64,000 bases of DNA from Nitrospirota bacterium (GTDB lineage Bacteria; Nitrospirota; Thermodesulfovibrionia; Thermodesulfovibrionales; JdFR-88): positions 64,756 to 128,755 of the forward strand of contig JAJYJK010000003.1 in NCBI GenBank assembly GCA_021789555.1, read 5' to 3'. Positions 16,338 to 24,122 of the stretch are shown piece after piece. The notes below the pieces were generated by a model. That model ran no database searches, was not told the origin of the DNA, and saw only the letters and a list, made by a program, of their open reading frames with translations. Made by a program: the position numbers and the translations under genes. The first letter of the stretch is position 1; each line of letters opens with the position of its first letter.

Positions 16338-18350
16338 TCATCCATTTATCACCACCGGGGAGGCGGCCTTTTCGAGCAGTTTCTTTAGATTCGGGAAGCG
16401 GTCTTTCATATGGGGCAGGTGCATGGCCTGCATGAACTCCCGCTCGAAATTCGGCTCGACGGCTATCTCCACGAACTCCACCCACCTGGCCCTCTGCTCC
16501 GCCTCGTCCCTCTTTGCGGTATTTAAAAGGGCCATCCTCGCGCCGTCACCGGCCGCGTTGCCCACCGCGTAGACCTTGTCGATTTCGCAGTCGGGGAACA
16601 TCCCCAGCGTCATCGCCGATTCCTTGTCTATGTAGCTGCCGAAGGCCCCGGCCAGTATGACCTTGTCCAGTTTCTCGATGCCCATCTTCTGCATCATGAG
16701 CTTTGCCCCGGCGTAGAGCGCCCCCTTGGCAAGCTGGAGGGCCCGCACGTCCGCCTGGTTTATGGTTATGTCGGCCCCGATGGAGGTCTCATCCGCCCAG
16801 GCAAGCACGTATTCCGGTTTGCCGTCGTGGTCTCTTCTTATCCGGGGGCTCTTTGCCGTCATATCGAATTTTCCGGACTTGTCTATGATCCCCGCTTTGT
16901 ACATCTCGGCTATGGCGTCTATGATGCCGGAGCCGCAGATGCCCTTGGCGTCTATCTTCTCCACGTGCGTATGCCAGTCCTCCTTGCCGATGACCTTGTA
17001 GAGGGGTTCTTTCGTCGCCGGCTCTATCTTCACCTTCTCAATCGCGCCCGGGGCGGCGCGCATGCCCATCTTTATCTGTGCGCCCTCGAAGGCCGGCCCG
17101 GTCGCGCAGGACGTGGAGCAGACCCGCCGCCTGTTTCCCAGCAGCAGCTCGCCGTTTGTGCCTATGTCTATGATGAGGACGGTTTCATCCATGTTGTAAG
17201 GCTCCTCGGCTATCAGCACGCCCACGTTGTCGGCCCCCACGAAGCCGGCCTCTATCGGCAGCACGTAGATATAGGAGCCCCGGTTTATCTTTATCCCAAG
17301 GTCCCTGGCCTTTATGTCGATGCCGTGCTGGATGGCCGGGATGAAGGGGGAGCGCCCTATGTACTCCGGGTTGAAGCCGAGGAATATATGGTGCATGGCT
17401 GTATTGAAGACGATTGTCAGGTCGACTATAGCGTCCCCGCTTCCGCCCGCCTTTTTTCCCGATAAATCCCCGTTTGCCCTTAAATCTTTTGTCGCCTTGG
17501 CGATTATCTCGTTGAGGCCGTCGATTATCGTCTTTTGCATCTTCCGGACGCCGCCCTCGTTCGTCATTGCATAAGTGATACGGGACATCACGTCCTCGCC
17601 GTATGGGACCTGCGGGTTCATCATCGACTCTGTGTTTACGACCTTTCCCGTAGCCAGGTCGGTAAGGTAGCCCACGACCGTGGTCGTCCCCACGTCGACG
17701 GCAAGCCCGTAGGCGGTCTCCACGAAGCCGGGCTCCACCTTTATTATTTCACGCCCCTTCCAGACCGTGACGGTGACGCCCCAGTTGCCCTTTCTGATTG
17801 CGTCCTGGAGGTCCCTGAGGACTGTAAAATCTATGGAGAGGCCGTCGAGTCCGGCCTGCCTGCGGAGCGCCTCACGGAGGGCTTCATGTCCCCGAAGCCT
17901 CTCAAAATCCCCGGTGATGGGTTCCGCGAGCGAGGGTTTCTGCATCTCCACGAAATATTTCTTTACCGCGGGGTCGATGGCTATGGTGAGCTCCTTTGCC
18001 GCTTTCCTTACAATCTGCTTGCCGGCCCTGGATTTCTCCGGGACGAATATCTTGACGTCGCCCTGCACCTGTGCGGCGCAGGCGAGCCTCATGGCGGGGC
18101 CGTCGGAGGGTTTCAGGAATTTCATCTCCTGACCGGTAAGCGGGGACAGGTGATTCATCCTCGAGTCCATCGCGTCTTTTTCAAAAAATCCCTCCTCCAC
18201 CCTCACCTTGCACTTGCCGCAGGTGCCCTTGCCCCCGCAGATCGACTCTATGTCGACCCCGAGGTTGCGGGCGGCATCCAGAAGGTTCGTGCCGTCCTCA
18301 ACCTCGCCCCTCCTGCCGGAGGGCTGGAAAATCACTCTATGCCTCGTCAT
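16338..18350 (-). CDS. Reductive activator of corrinoid enzymes (RACE), ferredoxin plus ASKHA domain
   Basis: A protein of 670 residues. The N-terminus carries a plant-type [2Fe-2S] ferredoxin domain (C38, C44, C47, C91 in CGGKGTCGKC and LACAA). A linker follows, then an actin/Hsp70-like ATPase fold with phosphate loops VDVGTTTVVGY and IDIGTNGELLLGN and the late GAFGSYIDKESA motif. Such proteins reduce the inactive Co(II) form of corrinoid proteins to Co(I) using ATP. The start at 18350 has GGAGG 11 nt upstream; an ATG at 18368 is possible. Its presence next to the corrinoid protein supports a working corrinoid methyl transfer system. Confidence 0.88.
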   Translation of the reverse strand: MTRHRVIFQPSGRRGEVEDGTNLLDAARNLGVDIESICGGKGTCGKCKVRVEEGFFEKDAMDSRMNHLSPLTGQEMKFLKPSDGPAMRLACAAQVQGDVKIFVPEKSRAGKQIVRKAAKELTIAIDPAVKKYFVEMQKPSLAEPITGDFERLRGHEALREALRRQAGLDGLSIDFTVLRDLQDAIRKGNWGVTVTVWKGREIIKVEPGFVETAYGLAVDVGTTTVVGYLTDLATGKVVNTESMMNPQVPYGEDVMSRITYAMTNEGGVRKMQKTIIDGLNEIIAKATKDLRANGDLSGKKAGGSGDAIVDLTIVFNTAMHHIFLGFNPEYIGRSPFIPAIQHGIDIKARDLGIKINRGSYIYVLPIEAGFVGADNVGVLIAEEPYNMDETVLIIDIGTNGELLLGNRRRVCSTSCATGPAFEGAQIKMGMRAAPGAIEKVKIEPATKEPLYKVIGKEDWHTHVEKIDAKGICGSGIIDAIAEMYKAGIIDKSGKFDMTAKSPRIRRDHDGKPEYVLAWADETSIGADITINQADVRALQLAKGALYAGAKLMMQKMGIEKLDKVILAGAFGSYIDKESAMTLGMFPDCEIDKVYAVGNAAGDGARMALLNTAKRDEAEQRARWVEFVEIAVEPNFEREFMQAMHLPHMKDRFPNLKKLLEKAASPVVING

Positions 18351-18381
18351 TCTCTGGGATTCCTCCATAAATCGTTTTCTC

Positions 18382-19032
18382 TCAATTCTTGAAAGGGGCC
18401 GTATCGTTTCTGCCGTAAGGGCAGATGTTGATGCAGAGGCCGCAATTGGGCTTGCCGCTGGTGGCCCTGGCGCCTTTTTTCCAGGACGCGCATTTTTTCG
18501 TCTTGACAAGCTCCGCATAGGCGACACCCTGCGACCAGTCGTTTCCCGTGATCGCGTGCGAGGGGCAGAACTCCATGCACAGCGTGCACTCCCCGCACAT
18601 GCTGCCGGTGACCGGCGTGCCGGTCGCAAGCGGCGCGTCCGTAAGCACGGTCGCAAACGACAGCCGCGGGCCGTATACAGGGTTTATCAGAAGTCCGTTT
18701 CTGCCTATCCAGCCCAGTCCGGAGAGGGTCGCCGCCATCTTGTGCGTAATGAGCGGATAGAGCCTCGATATGAAGGTGCCGTTCGTCCTGTCGGAGTCGG
18801 GCGGGATGCATAAATACCTGTAGCCCCCTTCCCTCAGCCGGCCGGCGGCCCTCTTTTCGAGCGCCACGAGGAGGCTGACCGTCCGCTCATTGAGGTTTTT
18901 GACGACGCCTATGGAGATCGCCCGCCCGAGGTGCGCGATGTCCCCGGTTGCGATGTCCTCCACACAGGCAAACCCCACCACGGCGGCCCCTGCGCCGACA
19001 AGCTCCGCCCTCAGACCGGCATGAAAATCCAT
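18382..19032 (-). CDS. QueG-like protein with two [4Fe-4S] clusters
   Basis: A protein of 216 residues. The C-terminal half has two ferredoxin motifs, C146/149/152 with C156 and C197/200 with C204 plus C181. The middle GLGWIGRNGLLINPVYG motif resembles epoxyqueuosine reductase (QueG) and the reductive-dehalogenase-like family. It is shorter than QueG at the N-terminus. Fe-S proteins of this kind recur beside corrinoid methyltransferases and could donate electrons to the corrinoid activase. It starts 8 nt after the corrinoid protein stop and ends 31 nt before the activase gene. A role in tRNA modification is less likely in this setting. Confidence 0.7.
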   Translation of the reverse strand: MDFHAGLRAELVGAGAAVVGFACVEDIATGDIAHLGRAISIGVVKNLNERTVSLLVALEKRAAGRLREGGYRYLCIPPDSDRTNGTFISRLYPLITHKMAATLSGLGWIGRNGLLINPVYGPRLSFATVLTDAPLATGTPVTGSMCGECTLCMEFCPSHAITGNDWSQGVAYAELVKTKKCASWKKGARATSGKPNCGLCINICPYGRNDTAPFKN

Positions 19033-19040
19033 TGCAGTTT

Positions 19041-19733
19041 TCAGCCCCGTTTCTTCGCCTCTGCCTCTTCCTTCATCTTCTTAAGGGAGCTCACCATGTT
19101 GATGGCGTCTTTCAGGGCGTTGTTTGCGTCCTTGGCGTACCCGTCGGCGCCCCATTTGTCGGCTATGTCCGAGGAGACCGGCGCGCCGCCTATCATGATC
19201 CTGACGTTCGGGTTTTTCGCCTTGAGATCGCTTATGACCTTCTTCATGCCGACCATCGTGGTGGTCATCATCGCCGAGAGGCAGACGAGGTCGGAGTCCG
19301 TGCGGAGCTGCTCCTCCACGAATTTATCGAGGGGCACGTCCCGGCCAAGGTCGTATACCGTGAAGCCCGCCACGTCGAACATCATCTTCACTATGTTCTT
19401 GCCTATGTCGTGGACGTCCCCCTCGACGGTGCCGATGACGACGGACCCCTTTACCCCCAGATCGAGCTGTCTCACGTGGGGTTTCAATATATCGAGGCCC
19501 GCGTAAAGGGCGTCGGCCGACATCAGCAGCTCGGGCACGAAATACTCCTGGGCCTCGAAGAGCCTGCCCACCTCTTCCATCCCGCTTACGAGGCCGTTGA
19601 AGATGGCGTCATTGGCGTCCATCCCGAGCGCGATGACCTCGTTGGCGGCCTCCTTGGCCCCGTCCTCGTCGTACTGGATGACGGCGTTTTTCAGCCTGCC
19701 TAGCAGCTCCTGCCTTTTTTCTTCCGTAGCCAT
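19041..19733 (-). CDS. Corrinoid (cobamide-binding) methyl carrier protein
   Basis: A protein of 230 residues of the MtaC/MtmC/MttC type. An N-terminal helical cap domain (about 1-90) precedes a Rossmann-like B12 domain. The axial-ligand motif is GDVHDIG (H108, with D106 and G111), followed by the SAMMTTT and IGGAPV loops (153 and 182). It would carry a methyl group on cobalt between a methyl donor enzyme and acceptor methyltransferases. It lies 9 nt downstream of an MtaA-like gene and 8 nt upstream of the QueG-like gene. No substrate-specific MtaB, MttB or MtmB partner is in the window. Confidence 0.9.
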   Translation of the reverse strand: MATEEKRQELLGRLKNAVIQYDEDGAKEAANEVIALGMDANDAIFNGLVSGMEEVGRLFEAQEYFVPELLMSADALYAGLDILKPHVRQLDLGVKGSVVIGTVEGDVHDIGKNIVKMMFDVAGFTVYDLGRDVPLDKFVEEQLRTDSDLVCLSAMMTTTMVGMKKVISDLKAKNPNVRIMIGGAPVSSDIADKWGADGYAKDANNALKDAINMVSSLKKMKEEAEAKKRG

Positions 19734-19742
19734 TTTTTCACT

Positions 19743-20780
19743 CTACCTCCTGTAATTTATAACTTCATCCATCATGGCCTTTATGTTTTCCGCCGGCACG
19801 GTGGGCCATATGTCGCAGCCGGGCCACACGGCGTCCACCCCGTCGTCGATGCACTTTCTGACCGTCTGGCGCACCGTCTCCACCGTGCCGGCCACAAGGA
19901 CATTATAGGGGTCGTAGTTGCCGAAGAGCAGGGCGCTGCCGATCTTCTTCCTCGTCTCGGCGACGTCGTTTTTCTGGTCCGCGCTTATCGCGCTTGCGCC
20001 CGACTCCGTCATGAAGACGGCGATGTCGTTTGTCTTCCCGCAGATGTGCAGCACCGTGTGCGCCTTTATCCGGCTGAATATCTTCTGAAGATGGGGCAGT
20101 ATGAGGTTTTTGAAGACCCTGGGACTGAGGACGTCCGAGGTGGCCCCCATCTCCCTCACCGTGATATAGTCCGCCCCGGCGTCCTCGAGCTCTGCGGCGT
20201 AGAGTATTATCGCCTCGGCCAGTGTCTCAAGGAGCCTGCCCACTTTCTCCGGCTTCTTGAAGGAGAGTTTCAGGAGATCGTTGAGCTCCATTATCTGCCC
20301 TGCGAGGGTGAAGGGGCCAAGCACATAGGAGCCGATTGCGACCTCGCCCCCGATGTCCGCCTTCAGGAATTTTATCGCCTCTTTCAGGAGCGGGATTCGC
20401 CCTCTTTTTGTGAAATCCGCCGGGATGTCCACGGTCTCCATCTCGGCCTCGTCATGGATTATTTTTTTTCTTATGGTCGGGTAGAGGATGTCCTCCAGAT
20501 GGGCGTAGACGTTTATCTCGCAGCCCAGGGCCTCCGCCTCCACGCAGAGGTCGAAGGGGACGACCCCGCACTCAAAGCCGGTGAGCTTGTAGGTGGCCGC
20601 GGCGGCGTCCGCCATCATCTTTGCGTTTGAATGCAAGGCGGCGAATTTATAGCCGAACTCCTTTAGCCCGGCCGTGGTGACATTGCCCATGCCGCTGAAG
20701 CAGGGCGGCCTGTCCACTTCGGCCCCCGAAAACAGTTTCAGGACCCTTTCCCTCGGTGTCATTGTAGTTGTCTCTGCCAT
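19743..20780 (-). CDS. Methylcobamide:CoM methyltransferase-like protein (MtaA/UroD family), paralogue 1
   Basis: A protein of 345 residues with the uroporphyrinogen decarboxylase fold used by MtaA, MtbA and CmuA. The zinc site of the CoM methyltransferases is complete: H245 and C247 in VLHICGKTND, and C322 in WPGCDIWPTVPAENI. In MtaA/MtbA this zinc binds and activates the thiol of coenzyme M for methylation by methyl-Co(III). True HemE lacks this Cys pattern. Some bacterial relatives instead demethylate O-methyl compounds, so the methyl acceptor is not proven. It lies between the MtrH-like and corrinoid genes with gaps of 22 and 9 nt. Confidence 0.82.
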   Translation of the reverse strand: MAETTTMTPRERVLKLFSGAEVDRPPCFSGMGNVTTAGLKEFGYKFAALHSNAKMMADAAAATYKLTGFECGVVPFDLCVEAEALGCEINVYAHLEDILYPTIRKKIIHDEAEMETVDIPADFTKRGRIPLLKEAIKFLKADIGGEVAIGSYVLGPFTLAGQIMELNDLLKLSFKKPEKVGRLLETLAEAIILYAAELEDAGADYITVREMGATSDVLSPRVFKNLILPHLQKIFSRIKAHTVLHICGKTNDIAVFMTESGASAISADQKNDVAETRKKIGSALLFGNYDPYNVLVAGTVETVRQTVRKCIDDGVDAVWPGCDIWPTVPAENIKAMMDEVINYRR

Positions 20781-20802
20781 TAGTGCTCCTTTTTATTCTT
20801 TA

Positions 20803-21750
20803 TTACTTTCTGGCCCCTCCGGCGAGGAGCTTTTCCACGAAATCCGGGAAGAATTTCCTTATGGGCAGGTCCCCGTTTTCGGGGATACTGTTTGTCTCCG
20901 TGAATACGAGTGTCGCAAGCAGTATGTGGGCCGTGGCCACCGCCGGGAATATCCTGGGCGCCGTGACGATAGGCCCGTAAAAATTGAAGTCGCTCCAGAG
21001 GACCGAAGACATGCCCTGCGCCACCGCGTCCATCGTCCTGAAACCCTCGATCCCCCAGATGTCCTTCGACGCCTTCCACATATGGGTGCCGTTGGAGTAC
21101 GCCCCTCCGCAAGGCAGCCCGAGTTTTTCCTTTATCATCCGGTTTGCAACGAGCGAAAAGGACGTCGAGGGCAGGTTCATGACGGAGGTGTCCACCATGA
21201 CGGTCTCGAAGGCGCCCGCGCCCTCGGAGAGCATGGACTCAAGGGCCCTCAGCCTGCCCGCCGGGCCCTGGTCCTTGTCGTCGAAGGCCTGCACCACCAC
21301 ATGCCGGATGCCGAGGTCCTTGAGCTTGTTTATCTGTCCCCTGATGTCCTTGTCCCAGGGGGTGATGCTGTTATAGAGGAACCGGTCCTGAACGCCCAGC
21401 CTGGCGATATATTCCGTCGCCTTCGCCCTCTGCTCGGCCACCCACATGTCTATGCCGAAGGGCATGTCGGAGGTTTCGAGGAAGAAATCTATATATATCT
21501 TTGCCTCCTCCGGGGTGTTGGCCACCATCGCCACCATCCCGGGGATGCCGGTGGTCCTCGCGAGTTCCTCCTGCCGCCTTATCAGCTCCCTTGCCCTCTG
21601 TCTGTCGAAATTGCCTTTCCTGTCGGCAAGTATGCGGTCCTTGTTGTGGAACATGGATGCGATGAGCAGGGGCGGGTTTTCACCGGCGGGCCCGCCTATC
21701 GTTATGCCGCCTATCCTGGAGGTCTTTTGCTTGACGGAAAAAGCGAACAT
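20803..21750 (-). CDS. MtrH-like methyltransferase (methyl-pterin:corrinoid)
   Basis: A protein of 315 residues of the MtrH family (pterin-binding TIM-barrel). It begins with a strand and GGITIGGPAGENPPLLIAS and the MFHNKDRILAD loop. In methanogens MtrH moves methyl between tetrahydromethanopterin and a corrinoid. In bacteria, relatives such as MtgA move it from a corrinoid to tetrahydrofolate. With a FolD-like gene in the cluster, a folate-type carrier is the simpler guess. AAAGGAGA precedes the ATG. It follows a possible 55-residue gene by 18 nt and precedes the MtaA-like gene by 22 nt. Confidence 0.85.
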   Translation of the reverse strand: MFAFSVKQKTSRIGGITIGGPAGENPPLLIASMFHNKDRILADRKGNFDRQRARELIRRQEELARTTGIPGMVAMVANTPEEAKIYIDFFLETSDMPFGIDMWVAEQRAKATEYIARLGVQDRFLYNSITPWDKDIRGQINKLKDLGIRHVVVQAFDDKDQGPAGRLRALESMLSEGAGAFETVMVDTSVMNLPSTSFSLVANRMIKEKLGLPCGGAYSNGTHMWKASKDIWGIEGFRTMDAVAQGMSSVLWSDFNFYGPIVTAPRIFPAVATAHILLATLVFTETNSIPENGDLPIRKFFPDFVEKLLAGGARK

Positions 21751-21768
21751 TTATATGGAATCTCCTTT

Positions 21769-21936
21769 TTAAAAAATCTCCTCGTCTTTATGCGGCCGGT
21801 CCCCCGACGCGCCCCCCAGGGGACCAGTCCCGTTGGCCAGCCTCCCCCATCCGATCAGTATCCCGGCCCCCTGGAACTGGTTACCGAAGGGCGGCGCGCC
21901 CGCCTGGAAGCTGGGAAACGGGCGCGCAGTTGCCAT
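21769..21936 (-). CDS. Possible small Gly/Pro-rich protein (55 residues)
   Basis: An ATG-initiated frame of 55 codons filling the gap between the CMD-like and MtrH-like genes. It starts MATARPFPSFQAGAPPFGNQ, has a glycine-rich centre (GAGILIGWGRLANGTGPLGG) and ends DEEIF. The third codon positions are mostly G or C as in the neighbours. Its stop lies 18 nt before the MtrH start, and the spacing fits an operon member. The ribosome site is weak (A-rich). I do not recognise the protein; it could be a spurious frame. Confidence 0.4.
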   Translation of the reverse strand: MATARPFPSFQAGAPPFGNQFQGAGILIGWGRLANGTGPLGGASGDRPHKDEEIF

Positions 21937-21951
21937 TGCTGTTTTTTCTGA

Positions 21952-22461
21952 TCAAAACACCCCGTGGTCGAACCTGGGCTGGGGCAGGTATTCCCACTTC
22001 TCGCCCTTCCTGTACTTGGCCTCGATGTCCAGGCATTTTAGCGCGTACTCGAACGCATAGGGTATTCCGGGGCCGCCCGGCACAAAGCCCGCGAGTATCA
22101 TGCCCACGGAGGCCGCCTCGAAGATCTCGCCGGTGGTGGCCCCTGCGTTTATCGCGGGGATGACGTGGATTATGCATCGGGGCGAGCAGTAACCGACCCC
22201 GCCGGCCATGAACATCAGCTCCTTGTGCTTCCTGGAGAGCGCGCCGTCGCCGAATATGCTCTCATAGAAATCGGCAAACGTCCTTCCCGGCTCCGGCGTG
22301 ACGGTGTTTATTATCTGGAACATCCGCGGCACGAAGCCGCACTTCTGCTTCATGTACGCGTTTACTTCCTCTACCGTCATCTTCTTCGTCTCTGTCGCCA
22401 TTTTACCTTCTCCTTCTTGTCCTGCCGTTTTTGAAAACAGTGCGGACAGTTTTTTAAACAT
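21952..22461 (-). CDS. Carboxymuconolactone decarboxylase/AhpD-like protein
   Basis: A protein of 169 residues if started at 22461, or 149 from the internal ATG at 22401. Both starts have purine-rich sites (GGGGAGG and AAGGAG). The fold is the CMD helical domain, and the redox motif reads GYCSPRCIIHV, a C-x3-C pair followed by His rather than the usual CxxC-x2-H. Family members act as alkylhydroperoxidase partners or as small thiol-redox enzymes. In this cluster it may manage a thiol or disulfide carrier; that is inference. It lies between the second MtaA-like gene and the MtrH-like gene. Confidence 0.75.
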   Translation of the reverse strand: MFKKLSALFSKTAGQEGEGKMATETKKMTVEEVNAYMKQKCGFVPRMFQIINTVTPEPGRTFADFYESIFGDGALSRKHKELMFMAGGVGYCSPRCIIHVIPAINAGATTGEIFEAASVGMILAGFVPGGPGIPYAFEYALKCLDIEAKYRKGEKWEYLPQPRFDHGVF

Positions 22462-22572
22462 ACGCTTTAAACCTCCCCTGATATCTGAAACAGACGGTCC
22501 GGTTTCCTCCGCCGCTTCCTCCCCCGGAGACGGGCGTTATCACCTCCCCCCTTTTGAAAAGACTTTATATTG

Positions 22573-23604
22573 CTAATACCTCCAGTCCCGGGCCACCTGG
22601 ATGAATTTTTGTATGTTCTCGTACGGGACGGTGGGCGGGATGTCGCAGCCCGGCATGAGGACGAACCCCCCGTCGGCGCCGGCGGTCCGGATGGTTTCCC
22701 TGCAGGCCTCCTCCACGTCCTGCACGCTGCCGTTCAGCATTATCTTCACCGGGTCCACGTTGCCCCCGAAGCACATCTTTCCGTGGAGGACCTCCTTGGC
22801 CTTCCGGATGTCGGTCTTGTGGTCGAGGCTTATGCAGCTCGCCCCTGTGGCCGGGAAGAGGTCCAGCCGGTCCGTTGTGTTGCCGCAGATATGGACCAGC
22901 GTGTGGGCGCCTTTGCCCTTTGCCCAGTCCGTGAACTTCTTCAGGTAGGGGAGCGCGAACCGCTCGAACTGCTTTTTGGATATGAGGTCTCCGGAGGCGG
23001 TCGGGTCGGCCAGGCTTATGACCTCGAGCGTGCCGTCATCGACGAGAGGCCCATAGAGGTGCATAAGCAGGCCGGTGGCGAAATCGACGACCTTCTCGAC
23101 AAGGGCCGGCTTTTTGAAGGTGGCCTTCATCATCGTCTCCTCGCCCACGAGGCGCGCGCCGAGGGTGAAGGGCCCCCAGGCCGTAAGCGTCACGACGTAC
23201 TCGTCCCCTATCCTCGATTTGGCGGCCCTGCAGGCCTTCTTTGTTGTCTCGATGACCCGGTCGGAATCTATGCTGCGGATGTCCAGTTTCTGGAGGTCCT
23301 CTTCGGAGGCCGCCAGATGGGCCTCGAGATCCGGCGCGCCCATCTCCCGGAACTTCATGGAGCCCCCCAGGGCCGCCGCGGCATGGAAGTTGTTATAGCC
23401 CGAGCCCGCGTAGACGACGTCGCACAGGAGTTTGCCGCTCATCGCAACCAGCATGTCGGCCATCCGGCCTTCATCCTCCGAAAGCTCCTTGAACGTGGAG
23501 CCAAAATTCTTTATGCTCCACATGCCGGCCCCGAAGAGCGTGACCGGGACCCGTGAGGCCTTGCCGCCTTCAAATGCCTTTAATATCGTCTGCCGTGGTG
23601 TCAT
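22573..23604 (-). CDS. Methylcobamide:CoM methyltransferase-like protein (MtaA/UroD family), paralogue 2
   Basis: A protein of 343 residues of the same UroD-fold family as the gene at 19743-20780 but clearly diverged. It keeps the zinc triad H238, C240 (LVHICGNTTDR) and C320 (LMPGCDIPPTVPYEN). The N-terminal half differs (FGAGMWSIKNFG; VVYAGSGYNN), suggesting another methyl donor or acceptor. The two paralogues may split the roles of substrate demethylase and CoM methylase, as the MtvB- and MtaA-like members do elsewhere. It is the second gene of the cluster, 34 nt after the receiver-like gene. Confidence 0.8.
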   Translation of the reverse strand: MTPRQTILKAFEGGKASRVPVTLFGAGMWSIKNFGSTFKELSEDEGRMADMLVAMSGKLLCDVVYAGSGYNNFHAAAALGGSMKFREMGAPDLEAHLAASEEDLQKLDIRSIDSDRVIETTKKACRAAKSRIGDEYVVTLTAWGPFTLGARLVGEETMMKATFKKPALVEKVVDFATGLLMHLYGPLVDDGTLEVISLADPTASGDLISKKQFERFALPYLKKFTDWAKGKGAHTLVHICGNTTDRLDLFPATGASCISLDHKTDIRKAKEVLHGKMCFGGNVDPVKIMLNGSVQDVEEACRETIRTAGADGGFVLMPGCDIPPTVPYENIQKFIQVARDWRY

Positions 23605-23638
23605 GACGCCCCCTTGTTGATTTTTTTATTTTCGCCCG

Positions 23639-23965
23639 CTATAAAATTGCGTGGATGGCCTGCTTGAACTCCTCGAGGTCGACCGGCGCTTCTATGTTGA
23701 GGGCCTCCGCAGCGCAGCAGGACTTGCCCGTCACCAACACCGGCAGCCCCGGAGAGACCACCCTTATTATCCGGACCGCGTCCTCCGCCTGAAGCCCAAA
23801 CGGCCCAGCCTCGATTATTACGCCATCGTATTTTTTTTCCATTATCATGTGGACGGCCTGGGAGAGATGCTCCGCCATATCCACGGTAAAACCCTCATCA
23901 CGAAGCATGCCGTAAAGGCTTTTGATGAGCATGGGATCGTGCGTGCAGAAAAGGAGCTTTCTCAT
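23639..23965 (-). CDS. Degenerate response-regulator receiver domain protein
   Basis: A protein of 108 residues, a stand-alone receiver fold. The first strand is KLLFCTHDP, with a single acidic residue instead of the usual DD pair, and strand 3 is YDGVIIEAGPF, with Glu in place of the phospho-accepting Asp. Strands 4 and 5 end in LVTGKS and APVD. It therefore probably cannot be phosphorylated normally and may act by protein contact. It is the first gene of the cluster and starts 3 nt after the predicted sigma-54 transcription start, without a ribosome site. The open frame extends upstream to 24085, but that stretch covers the promoter and palindromes. Confidence 0.65.
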   Translation of the reverse strand: MRKLLFCTHDPMLIKSLYGMLRDEGFTVDMAEHLSQAVHMIMEKKYDGVIIEAGPFGLQAEDAVRIIRVVSPGLPVLVTGKSCCAAEALNIEAPVDLEEFKQAIHAIL

Positions 23966-23978
23966 ACACCATAAGAAA

Positions 23979-23994
23979 TGCAATTGCCGTGCCA
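23979..23994 (-). promoter_or_regulatory. Sigma-54 (-24/-12) promoter of the methyltransferase cluster
   Basis: On the minus strand, TGGCACG-GCAA-TTGCA, a complete match to the sigma-54 consensus TGGCACG-N4-TTGCW. Counting from the GG at -24 puts +1 near 23968, three bases before the ATG of the first gene. Confidence 0.65.
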
Positions 23995-24033
23995 TTGACG
24001 CCGGCAGTGTTAGTGCCCGTAATATCAGGAAAT

Positions 24034-24104
24034 TTTCGGCCCCCCGGCCGAAAGGGAGAGACAGGGGTCGGGTAAAATTACCCAAGGGTGGGGAATTTTA
24101 CCCC
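24034..24104. promoter_or_regulatory. Paired palindromes upstream of the sigma-54 promoter (candidate enhancer sites)
   Basis: TTTCGGCC-CCCC-GGCCGAAA at 24034-24053; GGGTAA-AA-TTACCC at 24070-24083; and a near copy, GGGGAATTTTACCCC, at 24090-24104. The last two are about 20 bp apart centre to centre, close to two helical turns. Together they lie about 75-130 bp before the predicted start, the usual place for enhancer-binding activators. An alternative reading is RNA hairpins. Confidence 0.45.
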
Positions 24105-24122
24105 GGAAGGTGAAAAGGGTTT

